A DNA stretch of 64,000 bases from Akebia trifoliata (GCA_017979445.1 CM030716.1:14341443-14405442); one strand, 5' to 3'. Positions 34,684-46,537 are shown, counted from the stretch's first letter. Numbers and translations: made by a program. The notes: generated by a model from the letters alone, not told the origin.

Positions 34684-36232
34684 TGTAGACATCCCATTTT
34701 TGCACTCACCTGATTAATCAACTCGTCAACCTAATCGCGATGATTCCCAATGATGAATGATTATTCCAATGCTTTATTTGTTACTAGATATGTTTCAGAA
34801 ATTTAGATGAGGTATCTCAAACTAACAAAACTGTAAAAACCACACTACGGTAGGAAAATATAACCTCAAAATATAGAAATCATCATCTTGTAGACAAAAA
34901 GAAGCTTCACGATAAAAATCACTAAAAAATGACCAAATTACCAAAATACTCCTAACCTCAAAACATCCTTAGAGTCTACATTACGCTTAAAAAAAATCTT
35001 TTTGAACACATAAAATAATAAATCAAAATCAAATAAATCATTTCATCAATTTTCATAAAATTTGATAAAATTACAAAAATACCCCTCATAAAATTCACGA
35101 CCATTTCATAGAAAAAATTTAATAAATGACACAAACTAATATTCGCATTGAATTCCTTACAAAAAATCGATTATAAAACATCCTAAAACATTGAAAAACG
35201 ACTTAAAACGCCAAAAGTCCTCTCTGAGGATAAAATAATAATTTTATAATTTTAATAATTAAAAATTCTAAAATTAATAATTAAAATATTAATTAATGTA
35301 AAGTGAAATCCTAATTAAAATTAAAGTCAATCACGTGAGACTTAAGCCAAAATCCTAATTAAAATCAAGTCAATCAAGTCAATCAAGTAAGACTTAAGTC
35401 AAAATCCTAAAATCATGTCAATCAAGTAAGACTTAAGTCAAAACCCTAAATTCTAGTCAATATAATATGACCAAAGTCAAACCCTAACCCTAATAAAATT
35501 CTAATTAAACTCTAAAACTATGTGGTAGAATTCTAATTGAACTTTAAAATTATCTAGTAGAATTCTAATTAAACACTAACTCTATCTAAAATAATTCTAA
35601 TTAAATACTAACTCTATCTAAAAAACACCATAAAAAATCTATAAATAAGGGTCTCTACAATCTATTTTCATATCCAAGAGAAAATCTTAGAAAAAGTAGA
35701 TCAAGGAGCCTTCCCAACTTTCCCAAAATCCTAATTTTGAAGCCCTAACTCCTTACCTAACAGTCATACCCCAACTTTAGCTCAAAAAACACCTAGAAAC
35801 CCTTCAGAAACACCCAGAAATCAATAAAAAAAATTTAGATCTAAAAAGGAAGTATTTCATCTTGGAGATCTGAAGCGAATCTGATGATAAAACGAAGCGA
35901 GGAGTGCTGTCCGAGGAGTCGTTCTATCATATCTGAGGGAACAAAATTGTTGCATTCGTAAAGGTAAATATTTTTTTTTTTAGTGACTAGGTCTTTTAGC
36001 AATGTAATTTTATTTAGAAAAAGTAGAGACCAGCATTTGCCGGGCGGGGTTGTGCCTAACACCTTCCAACCCAATAACGTTATCCCCGGACCCGTATTTT
36101 CTTTCATAAATTAGTGTTATTTGCCTTTTAGAGTCCATATTCGATTCCTAGACCGTAATAACTAGGTGACGACTCCCAAACCTCGAAAGTCAAAAGCGGA
36201 TCCGCACATACCGCGGATTGAGGTCGCTTTCA
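34684..36232 (+). repeat. 3' LTR of Tat/Ogre-like element
   Basis: 1549 bp from tgtagacatcccatttttg to gaggtcgctttca. Same architecture as 13134-14706, including the missing block. A TATA box lies at 35638-35647. The flanking ccaaa pairs with ccaag at the other end. Confidence 0.93.
35638..35647 (+). promoter_or_regulatory. TATA box of 3' LTR
   Basis: tctataaata followed by agggtctcta, identical to that of the 5' LTR. Confidence 0.65.
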
Positions 36233-36434
36233 CCAAACATTCTACATAATTCACACCATCTAGTCTCAACAATCAAATTCATAGGCTTGTCCTAAAGGTT
36301 TGACGGTGATATTGTGATTAGATTGTTCTCTAGAAAATATCAAAAATTATATCTGTTTTATCATCATCATAGCTCAATTTGTCCTTAATTTTGTATTGAT
36401 ATCTCCTATCATTTCCTCTTGCTCTTCCTTGGCC
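36233..36434 (-). pseudogene. gag tail of minus-strand gypsy element
   Basis: The minus strand encodes a basic segment (GQGRARGNDRR region), then KLSYDDDKTDIIFDIF and codons for WCEL at the knuckle. It is bounded by the two insertions, and its frame continues across each of them. The Cys/His pattern of the knuckle is partly changed. Confidence 0.7.
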
Positions 36435-36439
36435 TCTTC

Positions 36440-37732
36440 TGAAATTATGTGTTTGGATTATTCAAATTTTGTTCTAGGTGTTAAGTTTGACTAATTAATA
36501 ACCTAGGTTTATTTACCACATCTCAATAGTTGTATGTCTCTAATTTTCAATGCAATTGATATTTACTTAGAATCTAAACATTTATAACATTCATATAAGT
36601 GAAAATTGATAGAGGCATTATAATTAACAAGAGACAAATCAATTAAGGTTTCAAGGTTATGCTTATAGTAAGTAATGTACTTAAAGTTGTACATGTTTTA
36701 GAATATATCAATTATGGAAAGGCATTAAAGTCTAAAACATGATAAGATATTTTCACAAACATGAGATGGGCAATATATAACATTCATGACATTCATCATC
36801 ATTTAAGAACATTCATCATCATTTAAGAACATTCATATCAAAGTAGTAAGCATGAATATAAAGGAGACGCAAGATTTATAGTGGTTCGACAACTTGCGTA
36901 CATCCACTATCAAGTACCCTACTCTAGGGCCTTGGGCTTTATTATCATTGAGATTTATAATTCACCTCAAAACCTTACAGCTCAAACTTTTCCCTAGGCT
37001 AAATTTAAACTTTTGGTTTGAGAAGAAAACTTCATCCTTAGATTTGTGGATTTTGTCTATAGGGCTTGATCAACTCTCAAATATGCCAAGGGGCTGACTT
37101 ATAAAGAGTTTAGAGAGCTAAGAAAATCTATCGAACACTCCTTGACATTATTAGAGCCCCCAAGTAGTTCCAACAATCATAATTTTCAAATTTTGGACTG
37201 TTGGAGAGGCTCTATCGACTTTCCTAGTAGAAGATGGGTGCTTGTTACCGGAGGCCTTAGTAAAATGCTAAGAGGCTTCGGTAGAATTGCCTAAATACCT
37301 TTTTGAGGTATTTTGAGCTTCTGCCAAGTTTAGTAATCAAACAGTTTGGGAATTTTGTTGATCTTACCAATATAAGATCCCCAAACTATCACCAAGGGAT
37401 GGAAAATTTCCTAAGAGTCATGTAATTACCAAAATAACCTTTTAGCCATTTTAGTTTCAGACAAGTTATTTTTGGCTCTCGAAAGTTAAGATAATCAAAT
37501 GAGTTAGGGAATAAGATGTTCTTATCAATAAGATTTGACCTAATAATCATATAGGTGTTGCGGAATGGTCTAGGTGGTGTCATTACTTTTTAGGCTTTGT
37601 GCACATATATTTGAAGTATTTTGTCGAGGTGCTTGAGGTTGAGCAAGTTTACCGAAGTCTTCACGTGTCTTCAAATGTAAAATTGTGCGACACACAACAT
37701 GATCTAGGGATTGAAAAAATATGGAATTAAAA
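36440..37732 (-). mobile_element. Solo LTR of a copia-type element, inserted in gag
   Basis: 1293 bp. On the minus strand it is related in order to the LTRs at 47900 and 55263: atttt.tcaatcc near the start, then cctcaagcacctcgacaaaa, accacctagaccattc, ggggatcttat and gtcgaaccactata. The perfect TSD is tcttc (36435-36439 and 37733-37737). The gag frame of the host element joins exactly across the insertion. Confidence 0.88.
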
Positions 37733-37737
37733 TCTTC

Positions 37738-38330
37738 TTTGAAATCCTTCTCTTTCTTCTCTATGGTTAGAGTGACATCCTCCTTTTACAACATGTACAT
37801 ATACTCGTTTCTGATTATAACATTATTGAAGCCATTGAATCACTCCTTGAAGTTCTACCATTTTTCTTGCTACACTGACAATCAGGCCTTTCCAGAACTC
37901 TGTAGATATTTTTCCAATGAAAACACTAATTATGCTTCTTTTTGACACATCATCAATAAATTTATAGACATGTGTTTGAAAATTGTCAAAGTAAATAGTA
38001 AATGATTGTCCAGCTTCTTACTTATATCTCTAGAGATCTTCAATCATCACAATCTTTTGAGAAGAAAAGAATCTTCCATAAAATAACTCACAAAAGTCCT
38101 TCCAATTTCCCATATTATTTGCTTGGGAGATTTGAAAATCAACTAAAAGTTGGGTCAATTAGAGATGTGGAAAATAATTTGAGCATCAACATTGAATCCA
38201 TTGCATGTTATTCACATAGTATCTTAAATTTGAAAATATGTTTACTTGGTGTAGTGGATATATCATATTGTAGAAAAATTGGTGGAATAAATTTCTTTCA
38301 GAAATGGGTATAGGAGTACTTCTCTTCGGA
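37738..38330 (-). pseudogene. gag core of minus-strand gypsy element
   Basis: Minus-strand codons read NMGNWKDFCELFYGRFFSSQ, SFTIYFDNFQTHVYKFIDDV, RSIISVFIGKISTEFWKGLI and VSVARKMVELQGVI. This layout is typical of retrotransposon gag (PF03732-like). It contains stops. It is placed by continuity with the downstream parts at 36233 and 12980. Confidence 0.65.
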
Positions 38331-38653
38331 AGACCCTTTAATGATTCTTTCCTTTTCCTTTCTTTGAGTTCACTATATCTTTCATCATTATTTGCATCAC
38401 ATTCCTAATTTCAGTCATGATGTTTAAAGATATGTTATCTTGTAGTTGTTTCTTAGTTGAATCTTCTTTGTGTTTCTAGGGTTTAAAAAATTTGTATTCT
38501 CTTTCAGGTGTGTTCTTCCTTGTCTTTCGTAATTTTATCTATTGCCTCTCTTATTTGCATTAATTGTAAATTTAAAGTCCTATTTTCTTCTAGAATATCA
38601 ATATCTATCTTTTTATAGAGGCATTGTCTTTTTTCTATGCAATTTTCTTTTCT

Positions 38654-38851
38654 TTATCTTTCTCTTCTCTCATCCATACACGAAACATGTCCTTGAGAAC
38701 GTCCATGCCCCCACATTTGTTGTGATGTTTTGTTAGCTTCCTCATCAGTCATTTCACTAATCAATTCCATTAGACAATCATATATTTGAGCATTGTCTTT
38801 GTGCCATTTGGATTGGCTTATAATTTCTTTTAACTTTAAAAATCTTGTCAT
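38654..38851 (-). pseudogene. Probable N-terminal gag stretch, minus strand
   Basis: A 65-codon open stretch (MTRFLKLKEIISQSKWHKDN, then a charged tail) in the same orientation as, and upstream of, the gag core. No family motif is recognisable, so the assignment is by position only. Confidence 0.4.
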
Positions 38852-41800
38852 CCATGCTGAAAATTTGAAGAATTTTTATTTTATTTTACTATAGTATAAT
38901 GAAAAGAAATGTATTCATCTGAATTTTAAAAATAGATGCACATTTGATCCAAACAGTGATATGTTACATGCAAAAAGACTCAAATCGATAATCCAAATCC
39001 CAAAGATATCGAATATGACATTAGAATAAATAAATTGTAATCAAGATGACCATATATTGTGTTAAGAATGATTTAAATCAACAATCCCAACATTTTAATT
39101 TTTTTTCAATAAATCGAAATAATGATTAAGGACAATATAATGATTAAGATATGTCTAATTTTCTGAACAGCAAAACTTGTATAAGGAAACTAAGAAAAAA
39201 GAACAAAGTCATTCAAGAGAATAACATAAAATTTCTATATCTATGTAAAAATCTCTATGTTGCAAAAATATAAAATCACTTGAGAGAATAAAAATAGCGA
39301 TATGGATCTAAAAAAAAATTAGGCAGCATAACGTCTTATTGTGAATTTCAAAAAGAAATCCTGAAAAAAAAAAAATGTGGGGTATTACTCAATCTTCAAG
39401 TTTCCTCCAAATCGGAATCATAAAGATAGAAAAATAAATCAGGAAAAAATGAAAAAATGAAACAACAATATAGATATAATAAGTAGGTAAAGCAGAGACA
39501 TCAAATACAGTAAAATCATTATGAAATAAATATACAGAAATAAACATAATGGTGTCAAAAATCGCTATATGGTGACATCCAAAACAACATATAACGATGG
39601 GGACATTGCTATGTGTAATGTTTTGAATATCGCTATATGCAATATTCTAAATATCGTTATGTGTAACAATATGGATATGAATTTATATAGTGATATGGAC
39701 AATGAAATCAAAGAAATTTTGAGGAGAAAAATGCAAAGAAAAATGAGCAAAACAAGGTTTAAGCAAAAGATTGTTAACAAAAAATAATGTGATGTAGAGA
39801 TTAGATAAATCTCTATATAACAAAAATTTTAGTAAACAGACAGAATGAAGTAATGATGCACATAGTGCATAGAAATCAAAAAACAACGAAAGAAAGAAAA
39901 ATAATAAATAGACTTTAATCATAAAACAAAACAAATGACTAAAACAGAAATGTGAGAAAAGGAAATATTGAGATGAGAAAGAGAAATATAAAAAATAATA
40001 AAAACTCCAAACTCCAAATAATAACATAAAAAATAATTGATTTAAAAAAAGAAATTAAATGAGAATTGTAACTCTCCAAAATTCAAGAGAAAATTTAAAA
40101 AATGCGCAGAAAATCCGAAGACACAAAACAATAGAGTCAATCACAACCAAGATCATATGCATGAAAGAACCATTTTGTTTCTCCTTCTCATGGTTTACAA
40201 ATGTAAAATTCTAATATTTAGATCTAGATACATTAGGAGAAACAGTGATGAGTTCTTGATTGATCTTGTCTCCACCACAAGGAAGAACTTCAGGAATCCA
40301 ACCTCGCAATATGGTAAAGTGATTAACTCCATTTTATAATTTAGAATTTCTCTAAATTTTTAACATAAAATTATCTTTTAACATTTGAATCTTAAAAATT
40401 GATGCAGAAAAGATTTAGATTTATTGATTGGAAGATCATTTTGACGGTGAAAATCAATTTCATGATTAAATCTAATGAAACTTTGTGGATAAACTTGAAT
40501 TGTAATGGTGAAAATTGTGAATTGTTGATGAAAACTTAAAACTATTGTAAATAAAATAAAATAAAATAATGAGAATTACAATATGAATTTGTTCTCACAT
40601 TTTTTTTTCATAAATCAGATATATTTCTACAGATTCAATCAAATTTCCTTTCTTAGATCCTTTATTGATAAAATCAAATTTGAGTTATAGCAGATCTTCA
40701 CTATAGATGGGAAGAAATCACTCTATTTTTTTCTCTCTCTAAATCTGCACTTTCCAAAAGTGAGAAATTATAAAAAAAATGCATAATTTTTTTCGACTCC
40801 TTAACCAATAACGTCTTCCCTCTATTTATAGAAATCATAGGGGGATAAAACTTACAAATTAAGCCTTTCCTAAAATAGTAAAAATGTAATTATTACGCAA
40901 TGTCTTAAAATAGACATATGTACAAAGAACACGTAGAAAATTACATTTTAATGACACATTGCGTGGGAAAATTACATTACATTCAAAAGAGCACGTAGAT
41001 AATTATTCAATCAAGTTGAGGGATAAAAAATCGCTATAGTGATATAGTGGTTTGATTTGGAATAGCGATTTTTGATGTAATGCTCACTTAACGGTTCAAC
41101 AACAATATTCCTTAGAGCGATTTAGACAGCAACATCATTTCTTTACTACTTAGCCTCCGATCTCTTACATTCTTCGATTGATTCTTCGAATTTCAAAGTC
41201 TTTTACTCTCAATTTCTTCATTCAGAAAGCTCACAAGGCTCTGGATGTCCATAATTGTGTTTGATTTTCAAACAAGAAAAACTTGATCATGATCGTGATG
41301 TGGGTCCAATTTGACTTATAACAGTTCTGCTTACCAAATCGTATTGGATTTGATCGGGGTTGGATTCAATTATTGTCATATATGACTTGGATCATTATAC
41401 AAGCGTTCAATCAAATTCTTATTAGATTGGTTCTGCTCTGATGCATAATCTAATCATAGTCAACATGAAAGAGTTAGATTCAATTTTCTCGTCTTCGCGA
41501 TGAATTAATTTCCCATTGACAAATCATATTTTCCAAAAACTTGATTTTTCCAATAATCAAACCCACCTTGAACTATAATATAATTACTTTTAACACAATT
41601 GAACCAAAATTTATTTTTTCTCACGACCTTGGATCAAAAAAGATTTGAGTATCCCACCAGGAATTTTCTGTCAACCCAATATAAAAAAATATAAGTGAGC
41701 TATAAATTATTATTTTAATTTTCCAATGAATCATATATTCTTATTTAAATTCATTTTTAAAATTTAAGAGAGGATTTATAATGAAGTGGGAGGGAGACAC

Positions 41801-42342
41801 AAGAGTTATGAGTCTGTCCCCTCGTACCATATAGAACACTTCAATAATATTAGGATATGAATGATTATCATATAAATATACCTTGACAAGATATTGTGAT
41901 TCCGTCCATTAATTTTTGTGTAAAATAGACATACCCCTAGGATTTTGATGAATATTTAAAAGACTCCTCGATTTTCAAACTAATGTACATTATACCCAGG
42001 GACTGCGGTTTATTGTGAGAGAATAGCAGAAATTTGACCAAAATACTTGCATCTTCATAGTTACAATGAAGTAAATTTTATATGAAATTCCATCATTCGC
42101 ATCTTTAGATTTTGATTTCATTATTTACATGAATTTCTCTATAGTTTCATTATCTTTTGACCTAATGAGAACAAATAAATAAATAAAGCTTTATCCTAAA
42201 GGACTTTCCTAAATAGATTAATAATTTGGAGATTATGGACTTCACTAAATCAAAGGTTCAAGATTATGGTGTTTTTGCAAAATAATAATAATAAAAGTGA
42301 TAAATCACGAGGGTATTAGGTCATTTTCTATTAGTTTCTCAA
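38852..42342. other. AT-rich region, possible leader and 5' LTR of the minus-strand element
   Basis: No gene recognised. 39550-39690 holds short degenerate repeats of tatcgctatatg type. On the minus strand a TATA-like ctataaataga lies at 40821-40831, a hint that an LTR promoter of the decayed gypsy element may reside here. No LTR partner or ends could be defined. Confidence 0.4.
40821..40831 (-). promoter_or_regulatory. TATA-like box, minus strand
   Basis: The plus-strand tctatttatag is the reverse complement of ctataaataga, in the style of the LTR TATA boxes seen elsewhere in the window. Confidence 0.35.
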
Positions 42343-42360
42343 AGAAAATTGCGGTTTAGT

Positions 42361-42560
42361 AACCCACCCATGGGTTGCCTTAGTGGTAAGGGCGAGCACG
42401 TGAAGTGTGAGTTAGGTGCACGTCACGGATTCGATTTCCCTCTTGAGTTTTTCTCATGATTTAACTGGGGGACCATGGCGGTGGGTTGCTGTGGTAGTCC
42501 TTCCCGAGATTAGTCGTGGTGCGTGCAAGCTGGCCTGGACACTCGGTTAGCAAAAAAAAA
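42361..42560 (+). mobile_element. tRNA-derived SINE
   Basis: A 200 bp unit starts at aacccacccatgggttgcct. A box-A-like tagtggtaagg lies near its start and a box-B-like ggattcgatttcc about 50 bp later. It ends in a short poly-A (caaaaaaaaaa). An 18 bp TSD (agaaaattgcggtttagt at 42343-42360, agaaaattacggtttagt at 42561-42578) has one mismatch. The promoter boxes would allow RNA polymerase III transcription. Retroposition needs a LINE partner. Confidence 0.93.
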
Positions 42561-42578
42561 AGAAAATTACGGTTTAGT

Positions 42579-43467
42579 GAGTATGTCATAAGTTCGAAAA
42601 TACACGGATTTCATCTCAAATATTCACCAAAACCCGAGGGGTGTGTGTAAAATTGTTACTTTTAGATACATGCATCTGGCTAGGGTTGTCAATCTATACG
42701 ACAACATCCATTAGTAATTTGGTTATAGGCCAGAACCTGATCCAATACCTTATTGCATCTCACAGTTATTGGATTGAATTTGAAGCGCTCAGCTTTGGAT
42801 CCACCCTGATCCAATTTGAACCCAACCCATCGACAGTCTTAGTCTTGAGGGGTAGATTAATTAAAAGATCGGAGGCTTCAAAGAGGAGCAAATTAAAAAA
42901 GATAAATAAATTATAAGTTAATATTCACCAAATTGAAGCAATCAAGATTTTGATAGATTCATCAACACCTCATCTTCCTTCACGGGCGGACTAACTTTAG
43001 ATTGGTTACCGACACAACTGTCCTCTTCAATTATTAATTAATTTTGTTTACTTAAGTATTGGTTAGATTACAAAGGATTTGTTTTCATTAATTAAACATT
43101 TAATAATAATAATTTTTCTTTATGTATGGAGTAGAAATGAGAAGGGCAAATCACATGGGTGTGGAATCACCCACCACCAATTACAGATAAGAGATTATGA
43201 GATCTAAACCCACCCAGCATGCGATGGTGGGTGGCACCATGTGCACTAAAGTGTAGGTTGAGTGGTTAGATTATGGGCAACAACCCACCTCAGCCTTTTA
43301 TTATTTTATAAGTCAAGATCCCCTACTCCATGAACTGATTACCATTCCCCAACTTCATCACAAAATTTTGCCACGTGGATTACTCATTCGGCCCAATTAC
43401 CCGGTAACACACGAAAAATAACTTTTTTTTTTTTTCTTTTGAAAGTAAAAGAAGCTATCAGGGAAAA
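42579..43467. other. Intergenic, no gene recognised
   Basis: A 91-codon ORF at 42641 has no family resemblance. AT-rich single-copy-looking DNA. Confidence 0.5.
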
Positions 43468-43833
43468 GGTTACTTGGACTGAGAGACCATTTAGAGCATA
43501 GATTGAGGTCCACATTTGTGTCATATGAAAGGTCACGTTTGTCAAAATGACTCCTCATCCCTTTTGATTTGTGTTCTACATTAGGTTTGAAAAAAAAAAT
43601 TCTCGAAAAAAAATAAGTTTCTATTGCTCAATCTTGATTTTGAAAATGGATGGCCTATGAACTCTCAAATTTAAATGCTAATCCAACTGTAAAAAAAATC
43701 TTAGTTTTTCAATTTTCTTTTTAAAAGTTCATAAAATGTTATGCTCTACCTACATGTGGGACTTGATGTTGGTTTTGGACACCACGTTGACATGTGGTCT
43801 ATAGAGATAGGTGGTCTTTCAGTCCATATAACC
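43468..43833. mobile_element. Candidate MITE with ~22 bp inverted termini
   Basis: The left end ggttacttggactgagagac matches the reverse complement of the right end (ggttatatggactgaaagac) with three mismatches. The internal DNA is non-coding. No convincing TSD was found, so the superfamily is unknown. Confidence 0.5.
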
Positions 43834-44880
43834 CATCTCAAGTTATAAAGTATGTTTGCGTTAATTTTAGAAAAAATATTTTTAAAAAAATAAAAATCCT
43901 AAGAGCATCTCCAATGACCAACTGGTAACTCAAATTGGGATGGCAATTTCAAATTTTGAAATAGTTTCTCAAAATTGCACGCCAACACTTGTCTCAAATG
44001 GTCACTCAAGTATAACATATGCTAAAATCGATGTTATATTTGACATTAATAATAACATATCTCATAATTTGTTAAAGTGTTTTTTAAATTTTGTCTTGAC
44101 TTAATGACCATCCAAATAAATAAATAAGTACATTTTTATTTATATTTTTTTACCAAATTATCATCCAAAATATATCAATGACATTTTTTGAGATAAAATG
44201 TTAGAAAGATACACTTGTCTCAGTGATTTTCAACCAGTTTAACAACCTAAACTGGATAAAGCCCACAATACAAAATGTTTGAATGGATGAAATTGGCAAT
44301 CATGTTGAAAAGATAATCACAGAATTCTTCTACTTTTTCCAAGAATTCTTAAACTTCTCTGAATAAGGAAAAAACTAATTAAATCCATGAACTGATGAAA
44401 TTAATTGATTATTTATTAATTAATTATCATACTATTTTTATCCCTCGCTGCCCTTAAAATTTTATTTTCGTCAAAGTAAAATCTCAAGAACAATATAAGA
44501 ATCTTAGGGAGCTTGAAAATGAGCAGTTTTGATAAAATCGAAAAACATCATTTTTAACATCTCCAACTTTCGATTGTTTACAAAATTTATCGGAATTTGT
44601 ATTGAATTTGAACTTTGTTACTAGTGCTGAAAATAGTATGTCACGTGTTAAAATTGAGACATGGTACTAGGTAACGTTACTTAGCTGCTGGAGTATAGTA
44701 TCAACAACCTTACTTTGTTGCCGACTTCCCACATCGGGTCGGGTCCCACGGGGCTCCATTGGCCATCCAACTAAAAGTCCACTTCTAGTCGTTGCCATGC
44801 TTTATCCCAAGTTGGTGTACACAGTGTTTCTAGGATCTTGTTTCCTTGTCGTTGTTTTTTCAGTTTTGTTTAACTGTCAG
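43834..44880. other. Intergenic upstream of the 45074 gene
   Basis: No gene or element recognised. It may contain distal regulatory sequence of the downstream gene. A tcccacatcgggtcgggt motif lies at about 44728. Confidence 0.5.
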
Positions 44881-44885
44881 TCTGC

Positions 44886-44930
44886 CACGTGTTGATGTTG
44901 GACAAGTCCCTTGGATTTATACACACGTGT
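44886..44930 (+). promoter_or_regulatory. G-box/ABRE-like elements and TATA-like box
   Basis: CACGTG at 44886-44891, TATA-like ttataca at 44917-44923 and a second CACGTG within acacacgtgtgt (44921-44932). They lie 70-115 bp upstream of the first ATG in the region. CACGTG is the binding site of bZIP and bHLH factors in light and abscisic-acid responses. Use here is inferred. Confidence 0.5.
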
Positions 44931-44996
44931 GTAGGGTTGAGGAGAAGAAGACCAAGCCTACATAAAGCCTATTAGTCCTCAAGAGGGAAAGCATAT

Positions 44997-45179
44997 ATGC
45001 AATTCTCTTCTTTAACTGTGTTAAGCTTCTTGGATTTCTTCATCTTTCTTGGATTATTTTTCTTTAGCAAAAGATGGCATCTATACCATCTGAGGTATGG
45101 GACAGTGTCCTCCATGAAGACGAATTCGATCGAATGGAGGCATCACAGATCGATACAGCCCTTCTCATGGATTTTCTAG
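44997..45179 (+). CDS. Upstream ORF overlapping the main start
   Basis: A 60-codon ORF starts with ATG at 44997 and runs in another frame past the main ATG at 45074. It begins MQFSSLTVLSFLDFFIFLGL and is very hydrophobic. If the transcript starts near 44950, ribosomes would meet it first and translation of the main ORF would need leaky scanning. If transcription starts after 44997 it is irrelevant. Confidence 0.35.
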   Translation: MQFSSLTVLSFLDFFIFLGLFFFSKRWHLYHLRYGTVSSMKTNSIEWRHHRSIQPFSWIF

Positions 45180-45589
45180 AGGAATCGCATGGCGAGGAGG
45201 ATGAAGATGAAAGACTAGGAAGCATAATTCAATCTCTAGAAGCTGAAGTCAACCCCAACATGCATGGTTCACTTTTCGATCCTGATTTCGATGGCAACGA
45301 TGATGGTCGCTCGGGATCTTCTTCATCCCACATTCACGACTCGTTCGATTGGATCGACATGGAGATGAGCCCTTCCTCTCCCAGCTACGACATGGGGATT
45401 TACTATGTGGACTCTTTTATGAATGAAAATGTTGAGATAATCAATTTCGAGGACTTAAGAGTTTATTCTCAGTTCGACTATGGAACTCCCTTCGATGAGA
45501 ATACTTATGGTTCCTTGTGGCAAGAAACATATGAACATGTTCATGCCCCCTTGGTTAATCAGGCTTTATGGGACACGATGAACTCGTAG
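45074..45589 (+). CDS. Acidic plant protein of unknown function, single exon
   Basis: A 171-codon ORF with no internal stop, in contrast to all the decayed elements around it. The start MASIPSEVWDSVLHEDEFDR follows aaag with A at -3, a good plant context. It is rich in Asp and Glu: an N-terminal helix-like segment with IDTALLMDFLEE, an acidic run (EEDEDERL), IIQSLEAEVNP, a serine run, the motif FDWIDMEM (about residue 92), and a C-terminal part with LWQETYEH. No signal peptide or membrane segment is evident. The layout resembles small plant-specific acidic proteins of unknown function (pattern LLMSFLEE ... ERLRSxIQSLEAEINP ... DWIDMEM). It is likely a real gene. Confidence 0.82.
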   Translation: MASIPSEVWDSVLHEDEFDRMEASQIDTALLMDFLEESHGEEDEDERLGSIIQSLEAEVNPNMHGSLFDPDFDGNDDGRSGSSSSHIHDSFDWIDMEMSPSSPSYDMGIYYVDSFMNENVEIINFEDLRVYSQFDYGTPFDENTYGSLWQETYEHVHAPLVNQALWDTMNS

Positions 45590-46099
45590 ATATGTAGAAG
45601 ATCTATCATAGAGGAAATAATTTTTTACTCTTGCTTTCAGCTTTATTTGAGCAAATTAACCAAGAATTTGAATCATACGACTTTTGAAAAGATGTTTCGT
45701 TCTTGAATTTTATGGCACAAATGCAAGCATTTAAATCAAAATGATGTGTGAGGATAATAAGAGCTCAAATCAGATTTAATTGATAAACCGCAATTTCCTG
45801 GCTCTTGTATGAAATAAGAAATCATAATCAACTGGCACGAATTAACTAAACCCATGAAAGAAATGAAATAAATTTGACGAAAGAAAGAGAAGGACTTGAG
45901 TAAAACCTGTAGTCCTATTGAGTTCATAGTTTAAAACTCGCCAAGAGAACTCGACTTGATTAGTTTTCGAGGTGAATTAACACCCCATAATTTGATGGAA
46001 CCAACTCATCAAATCATTGAGTTAAATCGTTAAACTCGATCGACTTACATGAACAAAACTCGATCAATAATATCTTTGTGGAGAACAAAAAATAAATAA

Positions 46100-46102
<3 letters not shown>
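45590..46102. other. 3' flank of the gene
   Basis: AT-rich with no domain. The probable 3' UTR and polyadenylation region follow the stop, though no single signal stands out. Confidence 0.45.
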
Positions 46103-46136
<34 letters not shown>

Positions 46137-46537
46137 CAGGTTCAAGGGCCATGTGAGAAAACATATGAGAAAACTTTCGTTTTTCAAAATAAGGGTTAGA
46201 GGTTTTGGATTGAGCTGATTTTTTGCAAGGATGGTCACTATGATGAGAAGATCATCCTCACAAAAAATCAGCTCAATCAGAAACTTCTAAATCCATCAAA
46301 AGTGATTTACAAATTAGTGATAAAAATTGGTAAAAAATTGACGGTCCACATTCTAAATCACTTTTAATGGGGTAGAAGTTTCAGATTGGGCTGATTTTTT
46401 TTTGGATGATCTTCCCATCATAGAGATCATCCTCACAAAAAATCAGCTCAATCCAAAATTTATAACCCATATTTTAAAATTTTATTTACCGTCGAAAGTT
46501 TTCTCATATGTTTTCTCATATGGCCCTTGAACCTGAC

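Larger units (their letters stand above)
13134..36232 (+). mobile_element. Full-length Tat/Ogre-like Ty3/gypsy retrotransposon with nested insertions
   Basis: LTRs at 13134-14706 and 34684-36232 share termini tgtagacaccccattttt and a ...tttca end. The flanks are ccaag (13129-13133) and ccaaa (36233-36237), a TSD with one mismatch. A PBS-like tggtgactccactaaggac follows the first LTR and the PPT aaataagggcatc precedes the second. In order the internal region has a long leader, an extra ORF, gag, protease, RT, RNase H, a second RNase H, integrase and a repeat-rich 3' UTR. The extra ORF upstream of gag and the dual RNase H point to the Tat clade, Ogre-like. Two solo LTRs (18059-19806 and 25765-29654) are inserted inside. 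Without them the element would be about 17.5 kb. Confidence 0.93.
9665..38851 (-). mobile_element. Decayed minus-strand Ty3/gypsy element, split by insertions
   Basis: Read on the minus strand, parts appear in correct order: gag N-side and core (38851-37738), basic gag tail and zinc-knuckle start (36434-36233), knuckle end (13133-12980), gag-protease linker (12790-12586), protease (12400-12020), RT (10790-10180) and RNase H start (9850-9665). The two halves are separated by the plus-strand element 13134-36232, which inserted in the gag zinc-knuckle codons. A copia-type solo LTR (36440-37732) interrupts gag. All parts carry stops and frameshifts, and no integrase was found. This is the oldest layer of the nest. 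Confidence 0.75.

Noticed and set aside
43910..44240. gagcatctccaatgacc as the start of a MITE
   Set aside because: No matching inverted end (ggagatgctc) was found downstream.
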